A stretch of 52,974 nucleotides of DNA, taken from assembly GCA_039820425.1 (NCBI GenBank), contig JBCBQD010000005.1:1-52974 (forward strand). Direction: 5' to 3'. Below, one piece after another: positions 45,098-52,974 of the stretch; within the stretch, counting starts at the first letter, position 1; each line of letters opens with the position of its first letter. The translations under genes and the position numbers were made by a program. A model generated the notes under the pieces. It searched no databases. It saw only the letters and a program-made list of their open reading frames with translations, and was not told the DNA's origin. This stretch comes from SIO4C1 sp039820425 (GTDB lineage Bacteria; Cyanobacteriota; Cyanobacteriia; Phormidesmidales; Phormidesmidaceae).

Positions 45098-46984
45098 TCA
45101 GCCATCGCTCTGGCCTATATCTTGCTGACCTATCTGTTGAAAGATAGAATCAATCTGATCCTGAAGCGATTGAAAGGTGGCTTTTCGTCGGGTATCTCGA
45201 CTCCAATCAGCCACAATATTAAGATCGCCGTTTAGAAAGGCATCTCGACAGGCACGTCGGCGAATCTTGCCACTTGAGGTTTTGGGAATGCTGCCGGTTT
45301 TGACGAGTGCGATCGCATAGGCTTCCAACGCATGGTGGGTTGTAACTGTCTGACGAATACTCTTTAAGACTTCCTCAGCGTTAAGCTGTCGTAGATAGCT
45401 ACGCTCAACCTCATGGACAATGATCAACCGTTCAGCTTGCTTAAGCTCAACTGAAAAAGCTGCACCCGCATTAGATCGTAGGGCCAGATGACTTTTTTCC
45501 ACCGTCAGCTCAATATCCTGAGGGTAGTGATTCTGCCCTCTGATGATAATCAAATCTTTGAGCCGCCCGGTGACAAACAAATGCTCCCCATCCAGGAAGC
45601 CCAAATCGCCCGTCCGCATAAAGTATTCCTTTTCACTCTCAGCCTCCATTCCAGCCAAACAGGCCTGAAAGTATGCTTCCGTTTCCTCCGATTGATTCCA
45701 ATAGCCCTGGGCAACACTGCCCCCCGACACCCAAATCTCTCCAACTCGGCCCTCTGGACACCGCAGCAAGCTTTCAGCATCGACAATCATCACCGTCTGC
45801 CCCGAAACACTGCGGCCACAGCTCACCACGGCTCGAGCATCGCTTCGATCAGACCCTACCTGTTTCACATGCCTTTGCTCTAACGCATCTGCACTCACGT
45901 GACGGACAGTGGGTGGGGTCAATTTCTCACCCCCGGAGATAATCAGTGTTGCTTCGGCCATGCCGTAGCAAGGATAAAAGGCTTCTCGACGAAACCCATA
46001 CGGCTCAAAAACCTCTGCAAACTGATCGAGCGTTTCAGCCCGAATCGGTTCCGCCCCTGTAAACGCCACCTCCCAGCTGCTGAGATCCAGGTCCAGGTCA
46101 GCCAACTTCTCAGGGGTGGCCTTGCGCACCGCTAAATCATAGGCAAAATTAGGCCCCCCGCTGGTGGTTGCCCGGTAGCGAGAAACCGCACGCAGCCACC
46201 GTAGCGGCTTCTGTAGAAAATCGACAGGAGACATCAAACACACCGGGAACCCGATGTAAAGTGGCTGCAAGACCCCTCCAATCAGCCCCATATCATGATA
46301 AGGCGGCAGCCAAATCACCCCTTGACTCTCGGCACTGTGGCCAAAACACTCAGCAATGACAGACGAATTGTGCAAGAGATTCGCATGACTTACCATTACC
46401 CCTTTAGGATCACCTGTTGAGCCAGACGTGTATTGCAAAAAGGCTAATGCATCAGGAGACACATCTGGATTTTGCCATCGAGCCGCTAACGACTGATCTG
46501 TCTGATCAGTGACCAACCAATGCAGGTCTGACAACACAGAGTCACTACTGCAAAATTGCTTAAAGGAGGGCTCCAATTGAGAGGTTGTCAGCGCAAATTC
46601 AATGCCCGCATTGGCCACAATAGAATGTAGCCTAGATGTTTTCTGATTGCGTCGAGGAGAGTAGGCTGGGACTGCCACCACCCCCGCATGGAGGCAGGCT
46701 AAAAAGGCTAAAACAAAGTCTAAGCCCGGCTGATAAGCCAGCAGAGCCCTACAACCCTTTGGTAGCCTAGACTGCAAAAAAGCTGCAATTGCTCGGACTC
46801 TTAAATCCAGTTCACTATAGGTTAAAGCGCTAACCTCATGCTCACCCTGCAAAAACGTGTAAGCAAGCCTTTGAGAACAATCTTGCGCCCTATGAGATAA
46901 GACATCTATAAACGTCGAAGCACCTTCAGGCAAAGGCGTCGAGACTGATAACTTTTGCATATCTGACCGCATCGAGAGCGTCAT
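45098..46984 (-). CDS. Fatty acyl-AMP ligase (FAAL), starter loading
   Basis: The protein is about 628 residues. The A3 loop YTSGSTGDPKG is near 180, the A8-type hinge segment RTGDLGFLDGEHLFVTGRLK leads to the FAAL-typical DLIIIRGQNHYPQDIE, and the C-terminus has TSSGKIRRRACR with the catalytic Lys. FAALs activate free fatty acids as acyl-adenylates and load them on carrier proteins without CoA. Here it should load the free-standing ACP downstream. The start is ATG at 46984; the adjacent GTG at 46987 is also in frame, and GAGGGTAGG lies just upstream. It is the first gene of the minus-strand biosynthetic block, so the main promoter should lie upstream of 46984. Confidence 0.95.
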   Translation of the reverse strand: MTLSMRSDMQKLSVSTPLPEGASTFIDVLSHRAQDCSQRLAYTFLQGEHEVSALTYSELDLRVRAIAAFLQSRLPKGCRALLAYQPGLDFVLAFLACLHAGVVAVPAYSPRRNQKTSRLHSIVANAGIEFALTTSQLEPSFKQFCSSDSVLSDLHWLVTDQTDQSLAARWQNPDVSPDALAFLQYTSGSTGDPKGVMVSHANLLHNSSVIAECFGHSAESQGVIWLPPYHDMGLIGGVLQPLYIGFPVCLMSPVDFLQKPLRWLRAVSRYRATTSGGPNFAYDLAVRKATPEKLADLDLDLSSWEVAFTGAEPIRAETLDQFAEVFEPYGFRREAFYPCYGMAEATLIISGGEKLTPPTVRHVSADALEQRHVKQVGSDRSDARAVVSCGRSVSGQTVMIVDAESLLRCPEGRVGEIWVSGGSVAQGYWNQSEETEAYFQACLAGMEAESEKEYFMRTGDLGFLDGEHLFVTGRLKDLIIIRGQNHYPQDIELTVEKSHLALRSNAGAAFSVELKQAERLIIVHEVERSYLRQLNAEEVLKSIRQTVTTHHALEAYAIALVKTGSIPKTSSGKIRRRACRDAFLNGDLNIVADWSRDTRRKATFQSLQDQIDSIFQQIGQQDIGQSDG

Positions 46985-47446
46985 CACCTACCCTCAACCC
47001 TTCATAAAAAGCAGACGAACTATAACCAGCTCGATTCAACGCTATCAGCGCTCAACACTGACAGCATACTCAAGAGCACCCAAATCGAGCTCGACAAAGC
47101 AACAATATGCTCTGCACTTATCTAACTTTCTTGCACTGGATGTGTCCCCTCATTGCATACTTTCACAATCTCCTCTTCAGAGCTTTCCATTTTTGGAAAA
47201 AATGAATTTTAAGGAAAAAGTCTGGGACTTCGGCAAACCATTGAAAGTTTAATCCCTCGGGTTAAGGCATAGTCTGCAATACCCAGCGATTGAGTAGAGC
47301 TAGGGCAGACCTGCGAGAGAATTCAAAGCAGCCCAAAAAGAACGAAGCAAGCGCTACGAATGGCCGGAACAGCCATAAACAAACTTATTCAAGGCTTATC
47401 TTATTCAAGACTTATTCACGTTATCAATCAGCCCCCCGAAGCCACG

Positions 47447-47713
47447 TCACCTTGACCCCGTAGAATCTCCCCGTGTGTGAGGCGGAAGTTCATGGTTAAA
47501 AATATCGAAGCTAAAAGTATGGGAAGATGCCAGGGCTGGCTGAACTAGAAAAAACGCCTGGGTGATGATCCCCAAACAACTCAGGGTCACCCCCAAGCAG
47601 ACAGGCAGGTCCTGGAACAAATGTCTTTTCGATCGATGAACCTTCAGAACGCTGGCGTTTTTTTTTGAGAATTCTGAGAGTATAGCCATCAGTTTCAGCA
47701 CTATTCTAATCAT
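47447..47713 (-). CDS. Possible small secreted protein or truncated gene
   Basis: This is an 88-residue frame with a hydrophobic stretch (VCLGVTLSCLGIITQAFFL) ending in PALASS, like a signal peptide cleavage site, followed by only about 25 polar residues. The layout suggests the beginning of an exported protein whose remainder is lost, or a small exported peptide. There is no Shine-Dalgarno before the ATG and no family is recognised, so it may not be a gene. Confidence 0.25.
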   Translation of the reverse strand: MIRIVLKLMAILSEFSKKNASVLKVHRSKRHLFQDLPVCLGVTLSCLGIITQAFFLVQPALASSHTFSFDIFNHELPPHTRGDSTGSR

Positions 47714-48082
47714 CGTTAAGGAATAGAGAATTCATAAAGCTGTCCCCGTACTTTTGGGCCAGGCATCTTCCCAACCGGGAATAAATCTAGGCTTCACTGG
47801 CCCTGTGAAAGCGACTAGAAGCCCTATCCAGAATTTAATACCGCACGTCAACTAAAAACTTATTAGACAACTGACACAATCCGGCGTCAGCTATTAAACA
47901 AAAACTGGCGATCAAAAGCAACTCGAACGTACGAATAAATATTTCTTTAAAGAGCTATTCAAGCTTACAGAACGTGGTTTGAATATATCGTTTCAGAGAA
48001 TACTTTTATCGATTTTGTGGCGATTTCTGTTATGCGACTGGGCTCAATTCGGCCACCATCTAGGGCTCCCCTGATGTCTAAC

Positions 48083-48126
48083 AAGAGATGAAGTTAAGGT
48101 AAATAAGAGATAAAGTTAAGGTAAAA
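48083..48126. repeat. 22-bp tandem direct repeat, Pho-box-like spacing
   Basis: Two 22-base units (AAGAGATGAAGTTAAGGTAA and AAGAGATAAAGTTAAGGTAA, each plus two bases) stand head to tail. On the minus strand this gives CTTAACTT twice, 22 bases apart, with weaker CTCTT-type octamers between, so 8-base units separated by 3. Cyanobacterial Pho boxes use 8-base PyTTAAPyPy(T/A) units with the same 11-base period. It lies between the two divergent gene blocks, far from either start. Confidence 0.5.
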
Positions 48127-48310
48127 GCGTCTGGGTGAGCACCCTAAAGTCTTAATTTTTAAGATTTTCCGAATCTGGAAAGCGGCGTCAAAAACGCTTG
48201 TGTAATCTTGCTAGTTGGGGATATTGGACATGGCAGGTTGAGCATTCGTTTCTGGTGAATATTCATTAGGATTGCGAAGGCTGAGGCTTCAAAACTGCAA
48301 GTTTTCGGAT

Positions 48311-48441
48311 GGTGCCTAATTTAAGCCGGAAAATTCAGGTTAGGTGAGAAGTCAGGAGCCAGAAGTCAGGAGTCAGCAGGGAACTAGATTCTGGCTCATG
48401 ACTTCTCGCCTCGGGAAAACTTCCCGCTTTAAGTTGATACC
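48311..48441. repeat. MITE-like palindromic element, copy B (inverted relative to A)
   Basis: About 131 bp, from GGTGCCTAATTTAAGCCGG to CCGCTTTAAGTTGATACC. Read in reverse complement it matches copy A (2735-2872) over its whole length, apart from a few substitutions and a missing internal heptamer. The internal GAAGTCAGGAGCCAG units face their inverted copies. No transposase gene lies near it. Confidence 0.8.
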
Positions 48442-48504
48442 CTTTCGGTATAGAGCAAGTGTTCTTTCGAGAGTCTCATACTGAGATTAAATCTGTATGG
48501 CGGA

Positions 48505-48641
48505 GGTATCAACTCAAGGCGGAAAATTTCGGTGATGAAAGAATCCAGAAGTCAGAATCCAGAAGTCAGGAGGGTACTGGATTCTGACTTCTGACTCCTG
48601 ACTCCCCACCTAGGCAGAATTTCCCGGCTTAAACAGATACC
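48505..48641. repeat. MITE-like palindromic element, copy C (diverged)
   Basis: About 137 bp, starting GGTATCAACTCAAGGCGG and ending CCGGCTTAAACAGATACC, with interior GAATCCAGAAGTCAG units and their inverted copies. It has the same orientation and end pattern as copy A but is more diverged than A and B are from each other. It lies 63 bases right of copy B and about 150 bases upstream of the thioesterase gene. Confidence 0.75.
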
Positions 48642-48788
48642 CTATGGCGGGTAAGGTAAAGATTAGAAGGTTAGGATTAAATGTCTGAACGCAGCGCTCA
48701 AAAGATGCAGATGTGAAGGCACCCTCTAAGTAAAGATTAGCTGCTAAACAGATGTAGATCTAGACATCCACCCTTGTAAGGCTAAGCA

Positions 48789-49544
48789 ATGAGTTTTATT
48801 AACCCCTGGGTTCTGTTTCCAAAGCCTAATCCTGAAGCATCCCTGCGCCTGTTTTGTTTCTCGCATGCGGGTGCAGGTGCTTCTATATTTCGACCTTGGG
48901 CAGCAGATGCACCGCCAGGGATAGAGATATGTGCCGTTCAGCGTCCTGGCCGTGAAACTCGCCTACGAGAAACGCCCATTCGAGACCTGAACGCTTTGAT
49001 TTCTGAGATGCATGTGGGGCTGCTTCCCTATCTAGATCGCGGGTTTATTTGTTTCGGCCACAGTGTAGGTGCGCTGATCTGCTTCGAATGGGTCCGCCAT
49101 TTGAAGCGCTTAGGATGTCCTTTGCCACTCAGGTTATTTGTTTCAGGCCGTCAGGCCCCTCAGGTACCTGTGCCTTTACCGTGGATTCATACGCTACCTG
49201 ATAATGGCCTAAAGGCGGAGCTGCGCAGCTATGGCGGCACACCTGAGGTAGTTCTGCAAAGCAACGAATTCATGGGGATTTATCTGCCAATTCTTCGAGC
49301 TGATTTGGCTATTAACGAAACCTATGCCTACTTACCGGATGAGCCTATCGCTGCTCCGATCTCCATTTTTGGAGGATTGCAGGATCATAAAGTATCCTTC
49401 AACAGCCTTGAGGCGTGGGATAAACAAACCACAAAGGGCTCTAAACTGCGCTTACTTCCAGGTGGGCATTTATTTATAAAAGAGTCTTCTAAGGCAATTT
49501 TGCAAGCGATCGCAGAAGATATTGTTGCGGTTGCTACTTACTAG
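48789..49544 (+). CDS. Type II thioesterase (GrsT/TEII family)
   Basis: This is an alpha/beta hydrolase of 251 residues, with FCFSHAGAGAS near residue 22 (oxyanion region), the nucleophile Ser92 in FGHSVGAL, an Asp near 198 in GGLQDHKV and His near 230 in PGGHLFI. TEII enzymes remove stalled or wrongly primed acyl groups from carrier proteins. None of the PKS proteins in this window carries a terminal thioesterase, so it could also take part in release. It is transcribed away from the biosynthetic operon. The start is ATG at 48789 with TAAGG about 8 bases upstream. A terminator follows at 49568. Confidence 0.9.
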   Translation: MSFINPWVLFPKPNPEASLRLFCFSHAGAGASIFRPWAADAPPGIEICAVQRPGRETRLRETPIRDLNALISEMHVGLLPYLDRGFICFGHSVGALICFEWVRHLKRLGCPLPLRLFVSGRQAPQVPVPLPWIHTLPDNGLKAELRSYGGTPEVVLQSNEFMGIYLPILRADLAINETYAYLPDEPIAAPISIFGGLQDHKVSFNSLEAWDKQTTKGSKLRLLPGGHLFIKESSKAILQAIAEDIVAVATY

Positions 49545-49567
49545 TGAGCCTGCCCTTGAGCCTGTGC

Positions 49568-49591
49568 AAGCTGTTGAGACAGCTTTTATTT
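49568..49591 (+). terminator. Rho-independent terminator after the thioesterase
   Basis: AAGCTGT pairs with ACAGCTT around a TGAG tetraloop, followed by TTATTT. It lies 24 bases past the thioesterase stop, on the expected strand. Confidence 0.65.
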
Positions 49592-49735
49592 GGGACACGC
49601 TTAAATCTTGACTTTTGGCAGTATGACTTTTGGCAGTATATTGAAGAGATGGGCAACTTGCAGAAAGATTATGCGTGGGTAACTGTTGCATCAGTCGGAT
49701 GTGCCATACCCGAGTAGCTGAGTTCAAGGCAAAAT

Positions 49736-51379
49736 ATGCTTACTGAAGACCCTTCAACGTTGCCTCTCAATTCCGATCAAGATCCCTTGCTGCCTTTGGA
49801 GCCAGTAGACAGTTTTCTACCGCCAGTAAATCCCTATCTCGCCGATTCTCCCTGGCCTGTTTATCACCTTAATTCTTACGCTCAAGCCTCTACTCATTTG
49901 AGGGGGCCAGAACCGGGGGACTTGCTAGCAGTCGAAACAGTTCAGCCCTGGTTGATGGGGGGGGTCTCTCCCTGGACACTGATATCTGAGCAATATCCCA
50001 ATGGGGAGCGAGTGGCCTGGGGAGCAACCACGACCCATGTCTTCAAACTCTCAATTGACGACGATTTTAGCGTCATTGACCGGCATCGAATTGATTTCAA
50101 TCCTTTTTCTGTTCATTGGAATCTGATCTTATTGGCCGGGAATCAGGTGTTGGTACCTGACCCAGGCGAACGAAAATTTTATCTATATGGTGAGGCTGAT
50201 CCGAGCGATCCTAACTCAGAAATTGTTTTGGAAGATACATTTGAGTTACCGGAGGATGTTCTGGGCAGCTCGGCCCACGTAAATGTTGCTTATGACGGTT
50301 GGACAATTTTTACCACTGATGAGGGCTATGTTGGGGCCATCAGTCCTGATTTCGATGAGTATCGAGTACTAGAACTGCCTCAAGATGAGGGGGAGATTAA
50401 CTATCACAATGCGTTTTCCATAGATGAGGAAGGCGGCATTTATATTGTGACAACTGACCGAATGCTGAGGGTCAACTGGCAAAATCAGGAATTGAGTTTA
50501 GGTTGGGAAGTTCCTTACGATTTTAGGGGGCCTGGCTGCGAGGACATCAACCGTGGACCGATTAGGGAGCTCTTTGCTGCACTGTTGGGAGAAACCTGTA
50601 CGGGCAGCGGCACCACCCCGACCCTTATGGGTGTCGAGGGCATGGATGAGCTTGTCCTGGTGGCCGATGGTCATTCTCCAAACAATAATATGGTGGCGCT
50701 TTGGCGCGATCAGATTCCGGATGACTGGGTGGGTCTACCGGGCCATGATCGGCGGGTGGCAGCTGTTGTGCCACTTCCCTATTCAACCCCAGACGGAGAG
50801 GGGTTTACCGCTGAAAATTCGCCAGTAGCTTGGGGATATGACATTGCGATCGCACAGTACAACGGTTTAACCCTGGACTCCGATCCGCTTAACGGGGTTC
50901 AGAAACTTCGGTGGAGCCCTGAAAGTCGGACGCTGGATTTAGTTTGGTCAACCGACACCGTTAACTTTAACAATGTATTGACCTACAGCGACGGCTCAGA
51001 CCTCGTTTATGGCACAGGTCGTCAAGACGCTAACTATTATTTCTGGGGGTTAGATTGGGAAACCGGTGAGATTGCGCTTGAAGTGCCCCTGGGCGATAGC
51101 GCTGACTTTACGAATCAAGGCAATCAAATCACTCTCAACGAAGATAGAAGCATTGTCTTTGGTGCAGGGACAGGCGCGGTTCAAATTCGTCCGATTTCGT
51201 CCCCAACCTCAGCGACCTTAGTTGAGCAAGATGCCCTGCTGTATCATGGCCAGTCTTCAGGCGATAGACCGTTTTCAGGCAATCTTGGAGATAACTTAAC
51301 GCCATCACCAGACCTTTTTTCCCCCGCTAACACAACACTTACACCGGATATACTGCCGACCTATTCAGCTTCCTTTTAA
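49736..51379 (+). CDS. Beta-propeller-like protein without signal peptide, paralogue of the 2887-4485 protein
   Basis: The 547-residue protein has repeated beta-rich units and a Pro-rich N-terminus, with no signal peptide. It shares landmarks with the secreted protein at 2887-4485 over nearly the full length (WGATTTHVFKLSID, GTTPTLMG, PDGEGFTAENSP, DIAIAQYNG, DLVYGTGRQDANYYFWGL). The last 70 residues, rich in Ser, Pro and Thr, are not shared. The ATG at 49736 has AAGG seven bases upstream. No catalytic motif is recognised. It follows the thioesterase by 190 bp with a terminator in between, so it probably has its own promoter. A role in the pathway is suggested only by the paralogue on the other side of the cluster. 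Confidence 0.8.
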   Translation: MLTEDPSTLPLNSDQDPLLPLEPVDSFLPPVNPYLADSPWPVYHLNSYAQASTHLRGPEPGDLLAVETVQPWLMGGVSPWTLISEQYPNGERVAWGATTTHVFKLSIDDDFSVIDRHRIDFNPFSVHWNLILLAGNQVLVPDPGERKFYLYGEADPSDPNSEIVLEDTFELPEDVLGSSAHVNVAYDGWTIFTTDEGYVGAISPDFDEYRVLELPQDEGEINYHNAFSIDEEGGIYIVTTDRMLRVNWQNQELSLGWEVPYDFRGPGCEDINRGPIRELFAALLGETCTGSGTTPTLMGVEGMDELVLVADGHSPNNNMVALWRDQIPDDWVGLPGHDRRVAAVVPLPYSTPDGEGFTAENSPVAWGYDIAIAQYNGLTLDSDPLNGVQKLRWSPESRTLDLVWSTDTVNFNNVLTYSDGSDLVYGTGRQDANYYFWGLDWETGEIALEVPLGDSADFTNQGNQITLNEDRSIVFGAGTGAVQIRPISSPTSATLVEQDALLYHGQSSGDRPFSGNLGDNLTPSPDLFSPANTTLTPDILPTYSASF

Positions 51380-52118
51380 TAACGTTAGGGCATGGCCACG
51401 TAAATCAGGTCGAGGCAATCCGTAAAGGAAGGCATCCAAAAGCCCTTAGACAGCATCCAGATTTCTTCTAGCTGCTGAATTTTGTCTATGGGATAATTTT
51501 TAATGCTAAGCCGATAGGCAAACTAAAACTGTGTGTTAGCGGAAAAAAAACTGATTTTTCGATACAATACCCGTGGCTGTGGGTTCTACCCAAAGTAGAT
51601 TTGCAGTCTTCTACACCTTTGGCACAGTTTTGGAGGTTTTCCAAAGCTGATTATCAATTCTCAGAAACGTTTGGTTTGGGGCGATTTTCCCAATACTCTC
51701 CCAATACTCTCCCAGAATTCTCTCAAAACGCCTCATAAAATCCTTTCTACAGGATTTGTTTTTTGCCGGTTCACCCCTTTTTCCATTAATCGGTTGACAA
51801 CAGTGCCTTGGCAGCGAGGTTTTTCGCCATTGGATGGACCATAAAAGGTTTTTCAAACCCCAGTTTAGCCAGGCAGGAATAAATTCCGAATTTGCCCATA
51901 CTCCAAGCTTCAGTGTTAATTGAAATACATAATTTTCAAGAATAGCTAGCTGTGAGGTAATAAGTTATGCATAAATTTAACATTTTCTGAGGTTTAATTC
52001 GTAGAATTAAGCATAATTCCTCAATTATTTTGCAAATTGAAGCTCTCAATTGAGCATAGAGACTATACCTAGTGTTCAATTTGGCAGCCTAATCCAGTTC
52101 CCTGAGCCCCTTAACTTA
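51380..52118. other. Intergenic region upstream of the response regulator
   Basis: This region is AT-rich, especially 51900-52050, and is the likely promoter zone of the regulator pair. A short direct repeat (CCAATACTCTC twice, about 51690-51711) is visible. A minus-strand frame of about 80 codons (51611-51856) has no recognisable content. No RNA gene or riboswitch was recognised. Confidence 0.5.
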
Positions 52119-52859
52119 ATGATGATCAAGTCGTACTCCCCCCCCCATCTTCACCCTCAAACTTTAGAAGCGCCAGCACCCGATGTTACTTTTCGCATAC
52201 TGGTCGTAGACGATCATGAGGCCATTTTAAATGGCACAGTGCCAGCTTTGCAGCGCCAGTATCCAACCGCTGAGATCCTAACCGCTCGCGATCTGGCTGA
52301 GACCCAAAAGCTGCTTCGCAAGCATCACGCTGTACGGTTACTCATTCTAGATTTAAGCATTCCTGCAGATGCAAGTGAGCCTGCCCAGCGTCAGGTTGGG
52401 CTTAATTTTTTGAAGCAAGCCCTAAACTCTGGTGCGGGCCCCAACCTGATAGTACTCAGTACCAATATCCAGCCAGTTTTTCGTTTTCGCCCGGTTGTGA
52501 ATACCTATGAAGGCGGCTTTGCACTTTTAGACAAACGTGAACCCCTCGCGAACATGCTAGAAGCAACCGAGTTAGCTCTGCGCGGTTCTATCTATTGGCC
52601 TAAAAAAGCAGGGCTCAACGATCATTTTTTCCCGGCTGGCTGCGTGGAATTAGATTCTCGATGGGTAAGCGCCTTGAAGTTCAAGTTTCATCAGGGTCTC
52701 ACAGACAAAGCCATTGCTAAAACGATGAAAGTAAGCGATCGCACCATCCGTAATTACTGGGTGCGACTTCAAGATAGTTTAGGTATTCCCGATGATCCGG
52801 ATAAAGATCCTAGAATTGAAGCTTGGAGAATTGTTTATGAGTTAGGGCTAGTTGACTAA
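52119..52859 (+). CDS. Response regulator, REC plus LuxR/NarL-type HTH
   Basis: A receiver domain starts at FRILVVDDHEA, with the phospho-acceptor Asp in LLILDLSIP and the conserved Lys in LLDKREP. After a linker, the C-terminal part has a helix-turn-helix of the LuxR/FixJ kind (GLTDKAIAKTMKVSDRTIRN). It should bind DNA when phosphorylated. I took the ATG at 52119; a TTG at 52050 is also in frame and neither has a good Shine-Dalgarno. The next gene starts one base after its stop, so they form an operon and probably a two-component pair. Whether it controls the cluster is unknown. Confidence 0.88.
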   Translation: MMIKSYSPPHLHPQTLEAPAPDVTFRILVVDDHEAILNGTVPALQRQYPTAEILTARDLAETQKLLRKHHAVRLLILDLSIPADASEPAQRQVGLNFLKQALNSGAGPNLIVLSTNIQPVFRFRPVVNTYEGGFALLDKREPLANMLEATELALRGSIYWPKKAGLNDHFFPAGCVELDSRWVSALKFKFHQGLTDKAIAKTMKVSDRTIRNYWVRLQDSLGIPDDPDKDPRIEAWRIVYELGLVD

Positions 52860-52860
52860 G

Positions 52861-52974
52861 GTGTACCACTGTTTCAAAAACTGGTTTCCACTTTGGCGTG
52901 AAGCGGCCCCTCCTGGGCTCTTCGTCATCTTAGTCGTGGTCGGATTAAGAGCTGGCGGTCTCCTCGAAGGCTTT
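52861..52974 (+). CDS. CHASE2-type membrane sensor, N-terminal fragment (runs off right edge)
   Basis: An open frame starts with GTG one base after the response regulator stop and continues to the window edge (38 codons). It reads MYHCFKNWFPLWREAAPPG, then a hydrophobic helix (LFVILVVVGLRAGGLLEGF). A short Trp/Arg-containing head followed at once by a membrane helix is how cyanobacterial CHASE2 proteins begin, and these are often fused to histidine kinase, Ser/Thr kinase or cyclase domains. The partner regulator just upstream favours a kinase. The call rests on few residues. Confidence 0.55.
   Translation, partial: MYHCFKNWFPLWREAAPPGLFVILVVVGLRAGGLLEGF

Larger units (their letters stand above)
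46985..48310. other. Divergent intergenic region upstream of the biosynthetic operon
   Basis: More than 1.3 kb separates the FAAL from the first MITE-like element. It should hold the operon promoter, but I cannot name a firm -10/-35. Structures seen: near-direct repeats of CTTATTCAAG (about 47381-47415), a 22-bp tandem repeat (48083-48126), and one doubtful small frame (47447-47713). The region is AT-rich compared with the PKS genes, and no RNA gene was recognised. Confidence 0.55.

Noticed and set aside
47648..47667. AACGCTGGCGTT followed by nine T
   Set aside because: The stem is only four pairs with a usable loop and no plus-strand gene ends there; it may be chance in an AT-rich region.
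2735..48641. The heptamer arrays as CRISPR
   Set aside because: The units are too short, have no unique spacers of constant length, are arranged as palindromes and have no cas genes nearby.
51611..51856. Minus-strand frame of 81 codons
   Set aside because: There is no Shine-Dalgarno, no recognisable domain, and it runs over a short direct repeat. Treated as intergenic.

Overview
The window is cyanobacterial. HIP1-type GCGATCGC octamers recur across it (for example 711-718 and around 8759), and the gene content (FAAL, CylC-like halogenase, SBBP propeller protein, CHASE2/response-regulator pair) is typical of filamentous cyanobacteria. About 45 kb is one biosynthetic gene cluster, nearly all on the minus strand, for a probably halogenated, hydroxylated and glycosylated lipid-polyketide. 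It runs off the left edge, so the cluster is incomplete here.

In transcription order (right to left): fatty acyl-AMP ligase (45098-46984), free-standing ACP (44740-45006), CylC-like dimetal-carboxylate halogenase (43267-44670), then five tightly packed type I PKS genes. These are PKS1 KS-AT-KR-ACP (38420-43189), PKS2 KS-AT-DH-ER-KR-ACP (31798-38418), PKS3 KS-AT-KR-ACP (26930-31801), PKS4 KS-AT-DH-ER-KR-ACP (20301-26933) and PKS5 KS-AT-ACP (17311-20286). Next come a protein with a TubC-type N-terminal docking domain and an unrecognised 560-residue body (15388-17253), an SDR (14516-15370), a sulfotransferase (13234-14391), an MFS transporter (11923-13218), a GT1-type glycosyltransferase (10495-11787), a relic of a second MFS gene and a GT32-type glycosyltransferase (9162-10205). 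After a gap of about 1.4 kb holding only relics, further minus-strand genes follow: a CylK-like Ca-binding/beta-propeller protein with a long C-terminal extension (4746-7757), a secreted propeller-like protein (2887-4485) and the start of a sixth PKS (1-2417).

The most unusual part is the end of the main assembly line. In PKS5 the KS has HGTGT changed to QGTGT, the AT has lost its nucleophile (GHSVG changed to GSGVG) and its HAFH segment, and the KR is gone, replaced by an Asn/Gly/Thr linker and an ACP that resembles the free-standing one. It reads as a non-elongating transfer module. Its C-terminus also lacks the acidic docking helix seen on PKS1-PKS4 and ends in a short acidic tail, while the next gene starts with a TubC docking domain. 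I infer that the chain is handed to this unknown protein for release or tailoring. Motif reading of PKS1-4 predicts four malonyl extensions with OH, CH2, OH, CH2 outcomes, that is a 5,9-dihydroxyacyl chain on PKS5, probably with a halogen in the fatty starter.

Right of the cluster, on the plus strand, lie a type II thioesterase (48789-49544), a cytosolic paralogue of the secreted propeller protein (49736-51379), and a response regulator followed one base later by the start of a CHASE2-type sensor (52119-52974). Nearly identical 130-140 bp MITE-like elements lie in opposite orientation at 2.7 kb and 48.3 kb, bracketing the cluster, with a third diverged copy at 48.5 kb.
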